DNA from: Actinomycetota bacterium | GTDB taxonomy: Bacteria; Actinomycetota; Actinomycetes; S36-B12; UBA5976 | Assembly (NCBI GenBank): GCA_009918865.1 | Contig: RGCY01000056.1 | Coordinates: forward strand, 1 to 7,590 | Direction: 5' to 3' | DNA: 7,590 nt | Part shown: piece by piece, positions 6,474 through 7,590 of the stretch | Layout of the letters: the number at the start of each line of letters is the position of its first letter | How positions within the stretch are numbered: position 1 is the first letter of the stretch | Notes under the pieces: model-generated | The model's database searches: none | What the model was told of the DNA's origin: nothing | What the model saw: only the letters and a program-made list of their open reading frames with translations | Made by a program: the position numbers and the translations under genes

Positions 6474-6502
6474 ACGCTACCGCGCTCGCGAGAATTGGGG
6501 TA
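6474..6502 (-). promoter_or_regulatory. Candidate promoter for the AI-2E family gene
   Basis: On the minus strand TAGCGT (plus-strand 6474-6479) fits the actinobacterial TAnnnT -10 pattern and ends eight bases before the ATG at 6465. No Shine-Dalgarno sequence is seen, so a leaderless or nearly leaderless mRNA is plausible. The corresponding -35 position, 17 bases away, reads TACCCC and is weak. It overlaps the recO start. Confidence 0.3.
6490..6495 (+). promoter_or_regulatory. Candidate -10 box for recO
   Basis: GAGAAT matches four of six positions of TATAAT and ends six bases before the recO ATG at 6502. This spacing would give a leaderless transcript, consistent with the absence of a properly spaced ribosome binding site; the GGGG at 6497-6500 is too close to the ATG. 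No -35 box is convincing, so confidence is low. Confidence 0.25.
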
Positions 6503-7272
6503 TGCCTACATATCGAGACGAAGGGGTCGTGTTGCGCACCCATCGGCTCGGTGAGGCTGACCGCATCATCACAGTGTTCACTCGCAACCATGGCAAGGTG
6601 CGCGCAGTCGCCAAGGGGGTTCGGCGCACCAAGAGTCGTTTCGGCGCCCGGCTTGAGCCGTTTTCCCATGTTGATGTGCAGTGCCACATCGGGCGCAGTC
6701 TTGATGTGGTGACTCAAGTGGAGTGTCTTCACGCGTACGGACCAGTCATCAGCGGCCATTGGCCAGCGTGGACGGCAGGGCAGGCGATGCTTGAAACGGC
6801 TGACAAATTGGTCAGCGAAGACAAGCAACCTGCAACCGCGCACTATGCGTTGTTACTCGGCGGTCTCAATGCCATCGCCACTGGCACACGCGACCCGGCA
6901 TTAGCGTTAGACGCCTACTTGTTGCGCGCGTGCGCGGTGGCTGGGTATGCCCCGGCACTCGACTCCTGTGTGGCGTGTGGGGGCACTGACACGCTCACGT
7001 GGTTTCACGTCGCATCGGGTGGAGTGATGTGCGCGCAGTGCCGTGAGCCCGGTGCCACCACGATTTCTCGTGATGCGCTCGCACTCATGACTGCGCTGCT
7101 GGCAGGGGATTGGGCAGTTGCCGAGAGCGTGGATGAACGGGGGCGCTTAGCCGTCAGCGCCCTCGCTGCAGCGCACTTACAGTGGAATCTCGAGCGACCC
7201 CTACGCTCGTTGACGATGGTGGACCGTGGGGGCAGTGCACTCGCGCCACATGATGATCCGGAGGCAGCATGA
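6502..7272 (+). CDS. recO: DNA repair protein RecO
   Basis: A 256-residue recombination mediator that, with RecR, helps load RecA onto SSB-coated single-stranded DNA and anneals strands in the RecF pathway. The N-terminal OB fold begins YRDEGVVLRTHRLGEADRI (4-22) and runs through KGVRRTKSRFGARLEPFS (38-55). A helical domain follows. A four-cysteine zinc site is intact at C156, C159, C177 and C180 (CVAC and CAQC), as expected of the zinc-bearing RecO group. Length is normal. The start is only 36 bases from the divergent AI-2E family gene, leaving little room for a promoter. The stop overlaps uppS as ATGA; recO-uppS is a standard actinobacterial pairing. The final residues (about 245-256) are acidic and poorly conserved. 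Confidence 0.94.
   Translation: MPTYRDEGVVLRTHRLGEADRIITVFTRNHGKVRAVAKGVRRTKSRFGARLEPFSHVDVQCHIGRSLDVVTQVECLHAYGPVISGHWPAWTAGQAMLETADKLVSEDKQPATAHYALLLGGLNAIATGTRDPALALDAYLLRACAVAGYAPALDSCVACGGTDTLTWFHVASGGVMCAQCREPGATTISRDALALMTALLAGDWAVAESVDERGRLAVSALAAAHLQWNLERPLRSLTMVDRGGSALAPHDDPEAA
7260..7264 (+). promoter_or_regulatory. Ribosome binding site of uppS
   Basis: GGAGG lies four bases before ATG 7269 within the end of recO, supporting that start even though it places about 30 residues ahead of the conserved HIALVMDGNGRW core. Confidence 0.65.
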
Positions 7273-7590
7273 GTGCTCGCGCTCAACGGTGGCCAGCGCC
7301 CCCGGCACACCCGTCGGGTGTGACTGCGCCGAAAGTTCCAGTCGAGCGCGTGCCACGCCACATTGCCCTTGTGATGGATGGCAACGGTCGTTGGGCGCAA
7401 GCGCGAGGGCTACCTCGCACAGCGGGTCATGAAGCAGGCGAAGCAAGCCTGCTCGACTGCGTGCATGGTGCATTGGAGTTGGGCGTCGGTTGGCTCAGTG
7501 CTTTCGCTTTCTCCACAGAGAACTGGCGACGCACTCCAGCAGAAGTGCGCTTTCTTATGCAGTTCAATCGCGAAGTCATTCGCCGTCGTC
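7269..7590 (+). CDS. uppS: Isoprenyl transferase (undecaprenyl/decaprenyl diphosphate synthase), 5' part
   Basis: The first 107 codons of a cis-prenyltransferase gene that runs off the window. The enzyme adds isopentenyl diphosphate units in cis configuration to make the long-chain polyprenyl diphosphate that carries peptidoglycan and other wall precursors; it works at the cytoplasmic face of the membrane. HIALVMDGNGRWAQARGLPR (31-50) contains the catalytic and Mg2+-binding Asp (D37) and the diphosphate-binding loop, followed by H54. AFAFSTENWRR (78-88) is the second conserved block. The Pro-rich leader before residue 30 is of a kind seen in actinobacterial long-chain enzymes of the Rv2361c type. 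Final chain length (C50 or C55) cannot be decided from this fragment. Start: ATGA overlap with recO behind GGAGG. Confidence 0.93.
   Translation, partial: MSARAQRWPAPPAHPSGVTAPKVPVERVPRHIALVMDGNGRWAQARGLPRTAGHEAGEASLLDCVHGALELGVGWLSAFAFSTENWRRTPAEVRFLMQFNREVIRRR

Noticed and set aside
5930..6712. 260-codon plus-strand open frame antisense to the AI-2E gene
   Set aside because: It is the complement of a membrane-protein gene; its composition (Ser/Ala/Met/Arg-rich) is that of an antisense shadow, it overlaps the recO start, and no motif is present.
6466..6843. Extension of the AI-2E family reading frame 126 codons upstream to an ATG at 6843
   Set aside because: This part is antisense to the 5' half of recO, has no resemblance to the family, and begins with Arg/Cys/His-rich sequence. 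The ATG at 6465 gives the usual length with the first hydrophobic segment near residue 30.
1..7590. Search for a defence system, toxin-antitoxin pair, CRISPR array, insertion sequence, tRNA or riboswitch
   Set aside because: Every stretch longer than about 130 bases is filled by a recognised housekeeping or membrane-protein gene. The gaps (126, 124 and 36 bases) hold only short hairpins and promoter-like boxes, with no tandem repeat array, transposase, tRNA-like cloverleaf or long leader.

Overview
The window is an almost fully coding stretch of a bacterial chromosome. It looks actinobacterial (Actinomycetota): the order dnaJ - rsmE - HIT protein - phoH - ybeY - CBS-domain membrane protein - era - recO - uppS is the conserved order of that phylum, and the PhoH, YbeY, RecO and UppS sequences carry actinobacterial forms of their motifs. 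By eye the G+C content is in the mid-to-high 50s percent, moderate for the phylum. Together with four-base gene overlaps at every same-strand junction except HIT/phoH, this suggests a compact-genome lineage, possibly an aquatic one. The genus cannot be named from this window.

Layout. Bases 1-169 are the 3' end of dnaJ. It overlaps rsmE (166-915), which overlaps a HIT-family hydrolase gene (912-1259). A 126-base gap (1260-1385) holds two hairpin structures and a good candidate promoter placed so close to the next start codon that the phoH mRNA may be leaderless. A second run of overlapping genes follows: phoH (1386-2402), ybeY (2399-2980), a DUF21/CBS/CorC membrane protein gene (2977-4224, TTG start) and era (4221-5201, GTG start). 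After a 124-base convergent gap comes an AI-2E family transporter-like gene on the minus strand (5326-6465). Only 36 bases separate it from the divergent recO (6502-7272), which overlaps uppS (7269 to the window end, partial).

Function. The plus-strand genes are mostly core information-processing and envelope genes. RsmE, YbeY and Era all act on 16S rRNA or the maturing 30S subunit: RsmE methylates U1498, YbeY is involved in 3'-end maturation and quality control, and Era binds near the 3' end. PhoH is a P-loop NTPase regularly found beside YbeY. DnaJ is the Hsp70 co-chaperone, RecO works in recombinational repair, and UppS makes the polyprenyl diphosphate carrier for cell-wall synthesis. The CBS-domain protein and the AI-2E family protein are the two membrane proteins.

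I found no new multi-gene system, mobile element, CRISPR array, tRNA or rRNA. The items worth a second look are regulatory or architectural: the compact phoH promoter with its upstream hairpins, the 36-base divergent promoter region, the chain of overlaps, and a few family-motif departures.
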